Part shown: positions 53,685 to 63,110 of the stretch, in pieces
How positions within the stretch are numbered: position 1 is the first letter of the stretch
How the letters are laid out: the number at the start of each line of letters is the position of its first letter
Source of the DNA: Thermoplasmata archaeon
GTDB lineage: Archaea > Thermoplasmatota > Thermoplasmata > Thermoplasmatales > Thermoplasmataceae
Direction of reading: 5' to 3'
DNA: 64,000 nucleotides
Assembly: GCA_021794355.1 (NCBI GenBank)
Contig: JAJYRA010000029.1
Coordinates: 42,496-106,495 of the forward strand
The notes under the pieces: model-generated
Database searches by the model: none
What the model was told of the DNA's origin: nothing
What the model saw: the letters and a program-made list of their open reading frames with translations, nothing else
Program-made: the position numbers and the translations under genes

Positions 53685-53692
53685 TATTTATA
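53685..53692 (-). promoter_or_regulatory. TATA box of the trp operon
   Basis: TATAAATA on the minus strand, centred 25 nt from the trpB ATG at 53663, as expected for a leaderless archaeal mRNA. No other promoter is apparent in the tightly packed operon. Confidence 0.7.
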
Positions 53693-53785
53693 CATTAGTG
53701 TTTATTATCCAATATACTTATTTTTAAACATTACAATAAATAACCTCTTCATGATCTTAAGAGAATCCATTTGGCCCGGTGGACT

Positions 53786-54382
53786 TCATGGTTTTGTTCC
53801 ACGGTGAATATGGACAGAACCGGCTCCCAAACTGAATGACTCTATGTTTTCGTAACCTGTTTCTTTCATAATTTCAGCAAACCTGCCGGGTGTTACAAAA
53901 TTCCTCACTGAATTGGCCAGATAGGTATATGCCTCTGTTCGTGTAGCCATGTTCATCAGGGTGGGCATTAAACCATAGAAATAGAACCGGAAAGCTGGTG
54001 CCATGAAACCTTTTCCGGGATCGAATATATCCATATTGCAAAATTTCCCTCCACTTTTCAGTGTCCTGAATGACTCATCCATATATCTTTTCAGGTTCGG
54101 CACATTCCTTGTAAGAAAACATGATACGCACCTGTCAAACTGATTGTTTTCAAATGGTAGATTTTCTGCGGATGCCACTGTGAATCTTACGTTTTTAATA
54201 GATTTGGGAAACATCTCCTCTGTAAGGTCCAGGGCTTCGATCTGCAGATCTGAATATCTTCTTAGCATCTCTTCCGTGACCTTTCCAGACCCGGCACCAA
54301 TATCCTCGATCTTCATGCCCTTTTCCAGTTCAAGAAGATCTACAACCTTTCGTCTCCATCTCCTGTCCAGCCCGAAACTCAT
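53786..54382 (-). CDS. UbiE/MenG-like methyltransferase
   Basis: Class I SAM methyltransferase related to UbiE/MenG, which methylates quinone precursors. Motif I is IEDIGAGSGKVTEEML and a later ENLPFENNQFDRCVSCF follows. The ATG at 54382 starts inside the family: the frame upstream encodes VREIFRSISTKYDLIDSL, a close match to the UbiE N-terminus. No canonical start codon exists between that stretch and the in-frame TGA near 54466, although a GGAGGT lies at 54441-54446. The real protein is probably about 15-20 residues longer, with a non-standard start. Confidence 0.8.
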   Translation of the reverse strand: MSFGLDRRWRRKVVDLLELEKGMKIEDIGAGSGKVTEEMLRRYSDLQIEALDLTEEMFPKSIKNVRFTVASAENLPFENNQFDRCVSCFLTRNVPNLKRYMDESFRTLKSGGKFCNMDIFDPGKGFMAPAFRFYFYGLMPTLMNMATRTEAYTYLANSVRNFVTPGRFAEIMKETGYENIESFSLGAGSVHIHRGTKP

Positions 54383-54458
54383 AAGGGAATCAATAAGATC
54401 ATATTTCGTGCTTATGGATCTGAAAATTTCCCTTACCCTTACCTCCTTTTCCGTGGAC

Positions 54459-54764
54459 TCACCTGATCATCTTTGCGAATTGGGCATGGGGAATACCGGA
54501 GATTACAAGTGTATTTTCCCTTTCTATCAATTTGTGTTTAATCGCCAGTTCAACGGTCCTCCTGCCCACAAAATTCCCGATCGTGCATATTCCCATGCTT
54601 TCAACCAAAAATTCCTCTGTAACGTTGGTTGTTCCATAGAATGACTCCTTTACTTCCAGATGAAGAATACCTTCCCTTAACTCCCTTCCCATAAGTTCCT
54701 CATCAGCTGCGCTCAAGAGTATCTCATCCCTGATATGCGTCAATTTTGCCCTGTATTTGTTCAA
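54459..54764 (-). CDS. DUF424 family protein
   Basis: Small archaeal protein of 101 residues from the DUF424 family, whose role is not established. Recognisable segments are DEILLSAADEELMGREL, NFVGRRTVELAI and ISGIPHAQFAKM. TTG start at 54764, 3 nt after the MCM stop, so it is co-transcribed with MCM. Confidence 0.85.
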   Translation of the reverse strand: MNKYRAKLTHIRDEILLSAADEELMGRELREGILHLEVKESFYGTTNVTEEFLVESMGICTIGNFVGRRTVELAIKHKLIERENTLVISGIPHAQFAKMIR

Positions 54765-54767
54765 ATT

Positions 54768-56924
54768 TTACACCCTGTCTATGAACCCCGGAGTTGGGGA
54801 ATACAGATATCCTGACTCCTTGGCACTGGACAGTGCCTTTGATATCTTCTCCTTCGGTAAACCCTTCTGGATGGCTTCCCTGATCAATTCATCCTCCCTG
54901 ACCATCCTGTTATCTGCCCCCTTGAGATCACTTATGATCTCGTATATTATCTCAAGATCAGACCTCTGCCTTGCGCTGGTACCCGTCATTATGAGATCGA
55001 TATCAACGCCTTCACCATCGTTTGAAACGTCCTTGAGGTATGAATCAACAATCTGCTTTGCCAGGATGGCATCATCAATGGATACAAATTCTGAAAGCCT
55101 GGCCTTGGCTGCAGCCTCTGCGAGCCTTATGGTGGATTCCAGCTGCCTGGCGGTTATTGGTACAGTTTTATATTTTCCTATCTGGTGGCCTGAATTCCTT
55201 GTATATACATACTCATTACTCAGATATTCCATGGCTTCATCTGTGAGCCTTGGCACAATATGTCCCTTGGAATAGGCCACATACTTCCTGAGCATCTCCC
55301 TGGGAATTGGTGGTTCATACTTTTTCTCATTATCCCCTATGCTTCCGTCCTCAATATTGTTCATTTCCATACTTTTAAAAATTTCCCCGAGCCTGTGGAC
55401 CTCAAGTACATGATCTGCAAGATTCTTGTCCTTTTCCTGATTGGGATTGTCTATGAGCTTGAATATGACATCGAATCTTGAAATGAGGGGAAGTGGGAAA
55501 TCCAGTTGCTTCATGAAATCTTCCTCTTCATCAAATCTCCCGTTTTTTGGATTTGCTGCAGCAAGTACGGAACATCTTGATTTAAGGGTAGCCATTATTC
55601 CTGCCTTTGAAATGGTTACAGTCTGCTGCTCCATTGCTTCATGCATGGCGGATGTATCTCTTTCATCCATCTTGTCTAACTCATCTATGGATACAAAGCC
55701 GTTATCCGCAAGTACAAGGGCTCCCGCTTCAAGTGTCCATCTCCCCTCACCAAATTCATCTCTCACCGCCGCTGCCGTCAGGCCTGCAGCACTGGAACCC
55801 TTTCCTATGGCCATAACACCCCTGGGTGAAATTTCGGACATATATCTTAAGAGCTGGGATTTTGCAGTTCCCGGATCTCCAACCATCAGTATGTGTATAT
55901 CTCCCCTTATTATGGTTCCGTCACGCATGACTTTCCTCACCCCCCCAAACATTTGCAATACGAGTGTTTTCTTGATATTATCCAGGCCATATATGGTAGG
56001 GGCAATGGAGTTTGCAAGCTTTTCAATGATCTTTGGATCCTTTCCCATGGCCTTGATCTGATCCTCTTCAAGGTCAGTGATCTTAATTTCCTCAAGCTCC
56101 TTTGTGGTTTTCCTAAAATTTATAGTGTAGAGATAAGTATTGAATTCCGTGAGTAAATCTCCAGAGTAGATTTTCTGATCTGCCCTGAGAATCCCATCCA
56201 TTGTGACCCTATCCCCGGGGAAGAGCTTCCCTGCAAGATCGTCTTCCACTATAACGGTGAGCCGGAGTGGTTGCGCCCCACCGTTGATGGTTTCCGGGTT
56301 TTCCTGTAATTCTATTTTTTGGGTATCTATAAATTGTGAATCTTCAATTATAAGTGAAAATTTAGCCTTTGGCTTCTCACCATGACATTCATCGTTGGAG
56401 CATCTTTCTGGCTCCTGCAATCTTCCCCTGCTCTGAAGCAAAAAACTTCTGGACCCACAGAGGGAGCATTGAAATGCTGCATTGTATAATCTTGGAATGA
56501 CTTCCGTATTTTTTCGTATTATACCCGTTATACTGAGCAACTTTCCCACATTCAGGCTACGCAAATTCCTGATATCTATACCAAGATGATCCGGAAGATC
56601 CGTGATTCTTATATTTATTATGATTGAATTGGAATCCTTTATGAGATAATTCCAGCCCCTTCCAGATATAAACTTCCTGACTCTTCCTATGGCAATATCA
56701 ACGGCATCCTCTGAATTCTGAAGAACGTAGGTTGCAAAATCCACGTCAAATTCATCTATATCCTCATAGGAAATGAACAGGCTTCTCTGCTCGGGATAAT
56801 GAGAGCTGAGTTCTGTTATCCTGTCATAATAATGATACTGCTGAAAAAAATTGTCCCAGAGACTTTCGGTCTGTTCCCTCTGAAGCTTCATCCTTTCATT
56901 GGATTGGACATGGTCACTGAACAT
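54768..56924 (-). CDS. mcm: Replicative helicase MCM
   Basis: Hexameric replicative DNA helicase, 718 residues. The N-domain carries a zinc site C153-x2-C156 and C175-x4-C180. The AAA+ core has Walker A GDPGTAKS (349-356), Walker B SIDELDK with D414 and E415, and an SRFD arginine finger. A winged-helix tail follows. GGTGATAT precedes the ATG. An inverted repeat GTATGT...GCATAC at 56941-56965 lies in the promoter region. Confidence 0.98.
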   Translation of the reverse strand: MFSDHVQSNERMKLQREQTESLWDNFFQQYHYYDRITELSSHYPEQRSLFISYEDIDEFDVDFATYVLQNSEDAVDIAIGRVRKFISGRGWNYLIKDSNSIIINIRITDLPDHLGIDIRNLRSLNVGKLLSITGIIRKNTEVIPRLYNAAFQCSLCGSRSFLLQSRGRLQEPERCSNDECHGEKPKAKFSLIIEDSQFIDTQKIELQENPETINGGAQPLRLTVIVEDDLAGKLFPGDRVTMDGILRADQKIYSGDLLTEFNTYLYTINFRKTTKELEEIKITDLEEDQIKAMGKDPKIIEKLANSIAPTIYGLDNIKKTLVLQMFGGVRKVMRDGTIIRGDIHILMVGDPGTAKSQLLRYMSEISPRGVMAIGKGSSAAGLTAAAVRDEFGEGRWTLEAGALVLADNGFVSIDELDKMDERDTSAMHEAMEQQTVTISKAGIMATLKSRCSVLAAANPKNGRFDEEEDFMKQLDFPLPLISRFDVIFKLIDNPNQEKDKNLADHVLEVHRLGEIFKSMEMNNIEDGSIGDNEKKYEPPIPREMLRKYVAYSKGHIVPRLTDEAMEYLSNEYVYTRNSGHQIGKYKTVPITARQLESTIRLAEAAAKARLSEFVSIDDAILAKQIVDSYLKDVSNDGEGVDIDLIMTGTSARQRSDLEIIYEIISDLKGADNRMVREDELIREAIQKGLPKEKISKALSSAKESGYLYSPTPGFIDRV

Positions 56925-57193
56925 ATATCACCATATACAAGTATGTATTAATGTATTTTGCATACAATTATCTTACGTTAATGATACAAATTGTAATGAT
57001 TATTTTAATCCGATACATATTTAATTTTCCGATTTGGTGGGGATCGTAAATTAACAGGAAACGAACATGGTCACTGGATCAGTGAAGTAAGAAAGAACTA
57101 AAAGTGAAATTATAGTCAGGGCCAGAGAAATAAGAAATGTACCCTAAATTGGAAGTATTCATTTTGATGGATGAGGATTCCATTTCCCCTTAT

Positions 57194-57481
57194 TTATGAA
57201 ATAGACTTCAGTTTTCTATCAACTGTGTTTTCAATATCAAGCCTGTGATCGATTTTTATTATTGTCTCCACCCTCTTAATCCCCATGGAAATTATGGTTT
57301 CTTCACCTTTTTTAATGGCGCTGAAAATTTCATCAAGATTGTTTCCCTCGATGACAGTTGACATGCTCCCCGGATATATTTTCAATCCACTGGACTTCAA
57401 CGTTGAAAGTGCTTCCCTGACATATTTCGATGCTGATGTCCCATCTCCGACGGGATAATACGTAACATCTGCTAGAATCAT
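57194..57481 (-). CDS. MTH1187/DUF77-type thiamine-binding-like protein
   Basis: Small ferredoxin-like-fold protein of 95 residues from the MTH1187/YkoF family; some members bind thiamine. Typical segments are ADVTYYPVG, TSASKYVREALSTLKSSGL and PGSMSTVIEGN. It lies 48 nt downstream of the hydroxyacid dehydrogenase on the same strand and may be co-transcribed. The ligand is unproven. Confidence 0.85.
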   Translation of the reverse strand: MILADVTYYPVGDGTSASKYVREALSTLKSSGLKIYPGSMSTVIEGNNLDEIFSAIKKGEETIISMGIKRVETIIKIDHRLDIENTVDRKLKSIS

Positions 57482-57529
57482 GGGGGAATATGATAAATTC
57501 CCTATTAAGCATTGTTTATGGCTTTAAAA

Positions 57530-58489
57530 TCAATTGGTATAATCCTCCCATTTTACTATATTTTTCGGCGTTTCACCCTTTGCAAATCTATCAACGTTTT
57601 CCATTGCATATCTGAATGAATCTATTCCTATTTCAGGAACTATTCCTGAATTGTGTGGAGAACCTAAAACGTTGGGTAGATCAAGGAATGGATATTTCAT
57701 CTCAAATTTTCCTGTGGATATGGGTTCCTGCCACCATACGTCAATACCTGCCCTAAAACCCGGATTTGTCCTGAGATGTTCAAATAGGTCATACTCATTC
57801 ACTATACCTGCCCTGGCAACGTTTACGAAAATTGCGTCCTTCTTCATCATGTTCAGCTTCTCGCCGGTTATTAAGTTTTGAGTGAATTTATTCAGAGGTA
57901 GTGAAACAAATATTAAGTCGCTGGTTTCAAGAACCATATCAAGGGAATCTAACGTGCCACTGAAATGAAATTTTTCATTTACCCTATGCCTAAAAATAAC
58001 CTGTAATTTCATACCCATTCCCAAGCATATTCTGCCTATCTCCCTTCCTATGCCACCATAACCAAGTATTCCACACATTTTACCCCTCATGAGTGAATTC
58101 TCTGATGACTGATCGAATATACCTCTCCTCATTTTTTCATGATTTAGTAAGAGATTTTTTGATAGAGATGTGGCCATTGCAACTGCATGCTCTGCCACTG
58201 GAAGTGCATAGGCTCCTGCATTACTGCAGAAAATTAAATCAGAAGGAACTCTGGAGAAATCAACCAGATCAACACCGGCTGAAAGTGTCTGAATCATTTT
58301 TAAGTTGGGCATCCTCTCCGTATATTTTTCTATGTTTTTCAGTTTATTTACAGATGATATTATTGCCTCTACCCCTTCCAACTGGGATGAGTCAATTTCA
58401 AATTCAGCCTCCAAATCCATAGATTCCGTCATTTTTTTCAAATTTTCCCTGAGATTCTCAGGAATTGCTGCTAAAACCAAAACTTTCAT
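57530..58489 (-). CDS. D-isomer 2-hydroxyacid dehydrogenase
   Basis: NAD(P)-dependent oxidoreductase of 319 residues. The nucleotide fold shows GILGYGGIGREIGR; the catalytic Arg, Glu and His occur in VNVARAG, WWQEP and SPHNSG. The substrate is unknown; glycerate, glyoxylate or an aromatic keto acid is possible. The WWQEP segment with two tryptophans is unusual for glycerate enzymes. Confidence 0.92.
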   Translation of the reverse strand: MKVLVLAAIPENLRENLKKMTESMDLEAEFEIDSSQLEGVEAIISSVNKLKNIEKYTERMPNLKMIQTLSAGVDLVDFSRVPSDLIFCSNAGAYALPVAEHAVAMATSLSKNLLLNHEKMRRGIFDQSSENSLMRGKMCGILGYGGIGREIGRICLGMGMKLQVIFRHRVNEKFHFSGTLDSLDMVLETSDLIFVSLPLNKFTQNLITGEKLNMMKKDAIFVNVARAGIVNEYDLFEHLRTNPGFRAGIDVWWQEPISTGKFEMKYPFLDLPNVLGSPHNSGIVPEIGIDSFRYAMENVDRFAKGETPKNIVKWEDYTN

Positions 58490-58763
58490 GGTAGAATATG
58501 TTTAAATGAGATATGTATTTAACGTGACCAACTCTCCCAACTTTTGTAATGGACTTTTACTTCAAAGGTTGATGGCTGAATCTCCTGATAGGGATGCTGT
58601 GTTTTCCAACGGATGGAGAAATATTTTCATAGTGATAACATATTTTTCACACACTTCCATCACACATCCTACGAAATGGAAATTCACGTGCGACGTGTTA
58701 AAGATGCAAATAAGAAAATGTGAACTGATACTGCCAATCTAAATATAACACCAAGTAATACAG

Positions 58764-58772
58764 ATATAAAAA
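58764..58772 (+). promoter_or_regulatory. TATA box of DEAD-box helicase gene
   Basis: ATATAAAAA lies about 44 nt upstream of the ATG at 58812, giving a short 5' leader. Confidence 0.55.
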
Positions 58773-58773
58773 G

Positions 58774-58789
58774 ACAGAAAGATTTCTGT
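58774..58789 (+). promoter_or_regulatory. Perfect inverted repeat in helicase promoter
   Basis: ACAGAAA and TTTCTGT separated by two bases form a 16-bp palindrome immediately after the TATA box, over the predicted transcription start. It could bind a repressor or, if transcribed, form a hairpin at the 5' end of the mRNA. Confidence 0.5.
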
Positions 58790-58811
58790 ATTAAAAAAGA
58801 AGAGTGCACAG

Positions 58812-60086
58812 ATGAATACGTTTGAAGAGTTAGATTTGAAAAAACCTTTGCTTGAATCCTTAAGGAAGATAAATTTTGTTGAACCAACAGATATTCAGGC
58901 AATGACAATACCAGTTGCCCTGAAAGATAAATCCATTATGGTAAAATCCAAAACTGGAAGTGGTAAGACAGGAGCTTACCTGATACCACTGATTCAGTTG
59001 ACAGAAGCCAAAGGAAAGTTGCAAAACCTGATCCTCGTTCCCACAAGGGAGCTTGCCATTCAGGTTTTCAGTGTTTTTAAGGACCTGGGAGCCAGTTCCA
59101 AGCTCAGGGGAGCCCTTGTTTATGGAGGAGCGTCCATATCAAGGCAGGCTGAAGAGCTGAGAAATAAGCCAGAGTTCGTAATAGGAACACCAGGAAGGAT
59201 CAAGGATATGAGGGAGAGAGGTTACCTTAACCTGTCCAATATTGAAAGGGTTGTCCTTGATGAGGCTGATCTCATGCTTGACATGGGATTTTATGATGAT
59301 GTTGAAGATATTGTGAGTTCAACCAGAAAAGACAGAAGGATGTTCCTTTTCTCCGCTACAATGACCGGAGATGTGAAGAACCTTGCATCAAAATTCATGA
59401 AGGATTCTGAATACATTAATGGAGAGGATGAGGATGTTACCCCCTCTTCCATTAAACATGACTATATTGTTTCAGAAAACCATGACAAAGTGGATTTTCT
59501 TGTAAGATATATAAAGGATTACAACCCGGAAAAGGCAATCATATTTTCCAACACCAAACATGGTGCGTCATTTTTGAGTGACAAGCTAAGGAGAGAAGGT
59601 TTTAAGGCTGTTCAGATCCATGGAGATCTATCACAGAAGCAAAGAGAGGATTCCATAGCTAAATTCAGAAAGAGGGAAAGGTTTTTGGTTGCAACCGATG
59701 TTGCTGCAAGGGGTATGGATATTCCAGCAATTACCCATATAATTAATTATGATCTCCCTAGGGAGGATAAAACCTATATCCACAGGGTCGGAAGAACAGC
59801 AAGATTCGGAAAGGATGGAAATGCCATGAGCATCATACTTCCCAACGAAAAGTATCTCCTGAACAGGATCAAGAAAGTTGCCGGTGTAGAAATAGATAAA
59901 CTTCCAATGGAAGGCCAGGCCACAGAGGACGACCCGAGAAGGGAGTCCAGAAGACCTTCCTATGGTTATGGTAATCGTGGAAGAAGAGATTCTGGAAGAA
60001 GATATGACTCAAGCAATCACGGAAATCAGAGATCCAGAAATGGTGGCGGCAGGAGTAACAGCAGAAGAAGACCCAGAAGAGATTAG
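58812..60086 (+). CDS. DEAD-box RNA helicase
   Basis: ATP-dependent RNA helicase, 424 residues. All motifs are present: Q motif (Q29), SKTGSGKTG (46-54), PTRELA, DEAD in VLDEADLMLDMGF, SATM, then RGMDIP and HRVGRTARFG. A C-terminal tail of about 50 residues rich in Arg, Gly and Ser probably binds RNA. Family members assist RNA unwinding and cold adaptation. A palindrome over the transcription start suggests regulation. Confidence 0.96.
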   Translation: MNTFEELDLKKPLLESLRKINFVEPTDIQAMTIPVALKDKSIMVKSKTGSGKTGAYLIPLIQLTEAKGKLQNLILVPTRELAIQVFSVFKDLGASSKLRGALVYGGASISRQAEELRNKPEFVIGTPGRIKDMRERGYLNLSNIERVVLDEADLMLDMGFYDDVEDIVSSTRKDRRMFLFSATMTGDVKNLASKFMKDSEYINGEDEDVTPSSIKHDYIVSENHDKVDFLVRYIKDYNPEKAIIFSNTKHGASFLSDKLRREGFKAVQIHGDLSQKQREDSIAKFRKRERFLVATDVAARGMDIPAITHIINYDLPREDKTYIHRVGRTARFGKDGNAMSIILPNEKYLLNRIKKVAGVEIDKLPMEGQATEDDPRRESRRPSYGYGNRGRRDSGRRYDSSNHGNQRSRNGGGRSNSRRRPRRD

Positions 60087-60621
60087 ATGTTCAAATGAAA
60101 AAGTTAAGTCTTTCGGTTCTTTAAGGATAGACTTACCTTAAACGACTAATCCTTAATTCAATATTTTTTGTGTTAACGGTTTATTTCACTTAGTATTACA
60201 GGGAATTTTGATGGAATATAAAGATCGGGATACATGTTACGATCTATGAGTAATAAAGTAGAACTTCAAAATTTCTTTAAGGAACACAGGGCCAAGATAT
60301 TGAGATCAGAGACGAATGTGAAGGATATTATGCGTATGAAATTTGCAGCAAATGGGACAATTAACTTGGCGTTGACACAATAAAGGAACGATGAGAGACA
60401 GGATTGCAGGGAAACCCCTTTCTGCTACCGCCAGCGTGGAATGGCGAAACCAAAAGCAGGCATAGCATTCTCATAGTATGGTGATGTTACAACACCACTT
60501 CTTTCCAGCAAATACCTCTAACTAGTGTGCATTTATTCCATGTTCTCAGTGATTGTGAGGCAATCGTGAGCTGCCTCTTATCACATTCAGTTCAATTCTC
60601 CAGATTCGGTATCAACGCATA
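60087..60621. other. Gene-poor region with possible terminator and small ORF
   Basis: Near 60110-60140 an inverted repeat TAAGTCT...AGACTTA follows the helicase gene and may end its transcript. A 49-codon frame at 60234-60383 (starting MLRSMSNKVELQ) has no recognised relatives. Further on, CGCCA...TGGCG near 60430-60450 could form a short stem. No known RNA family is recognised. Confidence 0.35.
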
Positions 60622-63108
60622 TCATGGTTTTATCGTTATGTCATATACAACATACATCCATGCAATGAAATTGTAATCCGGAGGCATTCGGAAATCATAC
60701 ATGGTGAAGTTGCCTGAACTTATGGTTATGCTGTGCACCTTCATGTACCTGCCAGTAAATACATTATAGATGCGGTCATGTGTGGTGAGATTGGCAGCCT
60801 TAACATACCCATTGCTTGTAAGTATGGGTTCATATGCCGAAACCTGCAAGATGCCATTGATTGTATACTGCCTTGAGTGATGGCTTATGTACATGTCCTT
60901 CACCTCCTCGATCCCATAGGAATGAGTTGTTATGTTGTAACCAATCACAGTATCGTGAGGAAGGATGTACTGTGCCTGCATGTATGTGCCATTGGCCATG
61001 AGGATCTCTGTTGTGGAATTGACGCATAAATTGCCACGTCCTCCACCGGGAGGCGTGGTTACGGATACAAGGGAGAATCCCGTATATATGGTCCTGCCTG
61101 CACCGTTAACATTAATTGTTCCATATGAAGGGGATGCTCTGTAATTGTATGCATCGCCTTTTGGTTTATGTATGCTCACCTGTGGAATTGAAAAGTTGTA
61201 CGTTCCATCGGCCACGGAAGTGAATGTGATTGACGTGCCTGTGGATGACTGGGACCTTCCATCTAAGTATACCTTCCATGATGCACCTGAAGGCAGGCCT
61301 GACTCCACAAAGGTAACTGTATAATAGGCAGTGGGTGTGAAAGATATGCTCACAGAAACGGATGTTGTTCCTAGGGATACACTCCCGCTGGATGGATTTA
61401 CAGAATATCCTCTGGGTACACCAATGGTGTATGAATACGTATTGTTGATGGGTTCAGGAAGTGAAATGCCTGATCCTGAAGTTGATATAGTGGCACCGTC
61501 AAGGGTTACGGACCATGTGTTCCCATTCAGTCCAGACTCATGGAATACTATGGATACCAGCTGGAACTTGATAGGAACATCCACATCAGATCCACTGACT
61601 GTTATGGATCCTGATGGGTTTGAAGGTGTATATTTCAGTCCGGATGAAGAGGGCATCTTGATGGTGTATGAATAGGTTCCATTTGGAACACCGAATGTGA
61701 TGGACGATGATGTGGTTGAGACAGTATCCCCGTTCAGGTCCACGGACCACACCTGTCCATGTGGAAGACCAGATTCACTGAATTCTACGGGATTGACCTT
61801 GAAAACACGATTCGTGGAAGAGTTGTAATTATTTGTTTCTGAAGGGGAACAGCAATAACTATATCCTGGGTCTGAACAGAGACTCACCTTATACTGGTAC
61901 CCGGGCATTGCAAAGAACCTGTAGTCACCGGCTGAGTTTGTATTGACTACATAGGCCTCGCATTTGGTTTGGTCTGCTATGGGGAATATCATCTTTATGA
62001 GGACTTTCTGGTTTGCCAATCCACCGTTGGGACCCTTTACCTCGCCATGGATGGTGTATGCAGGAACTATTGGTATCGAAAGATTGGCCGTGGCACCGGG
62101 AATACCATGTTGCGTGCCTTCATAATAATTAGGGGTGCAAGAAACCACATTTTGTGCTTCAAGGTGAAGATAGCCTGAGAATGAGAACGCAGACGGGGGA
62201 ATTTGCATATACAGGAGCTCCTGTGCAGAAAATGCATTGCTGAAGTTTCCACATCCATAAGCACTGGCAGGATCCTTCTTCCAGATTCCATTGTCCACGA
62301 ACATCTGGTTCCATAAGAGTGTGTTTGTGGAAACACCTGGGTGAGATGAGTTTCCCTTGCTCGTATCTGTATTTACATAGTTTACCATTTGGGAGAGACC
62401 AGAAACAAAGGAGACACCCATTCCAGTTGATGCAAGAGCTGCAGCTCCCGCAGTCGGGGGGGAAAGAAAAGCTGCACCTGAAAGTGCTAATCCTCCCATT
62501 GTCATTAGCACTGCATCGCCGTTTATCTCGATCTGTTGCCCGTTTTCACCGCTTATGTTGAGGCCGCTATCATAGGGTCTGTCAATACACAACCAAGTTT
62601 TATCTCCGCAGGAAGGTATCCCTATGAAAGAGGAATATATCTTTACGCCCCAAACAGAATTGTTCCCTCTAGGACATTGTGGATGAAGTGAAGATACTTC
62701 ATTCGGGACAAAAGACAGACCAGAGACTGCAACTGGAATAAACACTGACAACCTTAATCCGTCGCAAGACTCAGAAAAAGGATGAGCTTCCTCCCCTTTG
62801 TAGGAATAATTTGAACCGGTTGCTATGCCAACAGAATTTAGGACATAATGGGGACGATAACTATGTAAACAAGAACTATTTGCATATCCGTTTGAGGACA
62901 GATTGGAAAAATGTGGTGAATCTGTGTAGGCATTACCAATTCCCGTTGTCATGTATATAGTATCATTTCCGTTATAACCAATTTGATTATACTTCGGGGT
63001 CACACCGGGTTCAAAAGCAACATTTGCTGAAGGGAGGTGTAAACCCATGGTTGCAACAGATAGGATCATCAATCCAATCACAGCCTTATTTTGAAATACT
63101 CCACTCAT
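60622..63108 (-). CDS. Surface protein with C-terminal Hint-like domain
   Basis: Exported protein of 828 residues. A signal-type hydrophobic segment (10-25) is followed by a Cys-containing domain, then three beta-sandwich modules with F-x-E-S-GL starts (near 455-650) like those of the thermopsin-like protein. After a GGGRG linker, residues 695-828 form a Hint-like domain: it opens with C695 (CVNSTTEILMANG), has a DTVIGYN strand, an ILQVSAYEPILTSNGYVKA segment where intein block B normally carries TxxH, and ends FTMYDFRMPPDYNFIAWMYVVYD. The usual block B His is Glu, and the C-terminal HN is YD. Cleavage is therefore uncertain. Confidence 0.75.
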   Translation of the reverse strand: MSGVFQNKAVIGLMILSVATMGLHLPSANVAFEPGVTPKYNQIGYNGNDTIYMTTGIGNAYTDSPHFSNLSSNGYANSSCLHSYRPHYVLNSVGIATGSNYSYKGEEAHPFSESCDGLRLSVFIPVAVSGLSFVPNEVSSLHPQCPRGNNSVWGVKIYSSFIGIPSCGDKTWLCIDRPYDSGLNISGENGQQIEINGDAVLMTMGGLALSGAAFLSPPTAGAAALASTGMGVSFVSGLSQMVNYVNTDTSKGNSSHPGVSTNTLLWNQMFVDNGIWKKDPASAYGCGNFSNAFSAQELLYMQIPPSAFSFSGYLHLEAQNVVSCTPNYYEGTQHGIPGATANLSIPIVPAYTIHGEVKGPNGGLANQKVLIKMIFPIADQTKCEAYVVNTNSAGDYRFFAMPGYQYKVSLCSDPGYSYCCSPSETNNYNSSTNRVFKVNPVEFSESGLPHGQVWSVDLNGDTVSTTSSSITFGVPNGTYSYTIKMPSSSGLKYTPSNPSGSITVSGSDVDVPIKFQLVSIVFHESGLNGNTWSVTLDGATISTSGSGISLPEPINNTYSYTIGVPRGYSVNPSSGSVSLGTTSVSVSISFTPTAYYTVTFVESGLPSGASWKVYLDGRSQSSTGTSITFTSVADGTYNFSIPQVSIHKPKGDAYNYRASPSYGTINVNGAGRTIYTGFSLVSVTTPPGGGRGNLCVNSTTEILMANGTYMQAQYILPHDTVIGYNITTHSYGIEEVKDMYISHHSRQYTINGILQVSAYEPILTSNGYVKAANLTTHDRIYNVFTGRYMKVHSITISSGNFTMYDFRMPPDYNFIAWMYVVYDITIKP

Positions 63109-63110
63109 GA

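Larger units (their letters stand above)
58490..58811. other. Promoter region upstream of DEAD helicase
   Basis: No gene supported: a short frame at 58506-58742 has no family features. The region contains the TATA box and operator-like repeat of the helicase gene. Confidence 0.45.

Noticed and set aside
58506..58742. 78-residue frame upstream of the DEAD-box gene
   Set aside because: No family features; it lies just upstream of the helicase promoter and contains no ribosome-binding site.
60400..60480. Possible structured RNA around CGCCA...TGGCG
   Set aside because: The stem is only five pairs with no covariation evidence and does not match SRP RNA, RNase P or another family I can recognise.
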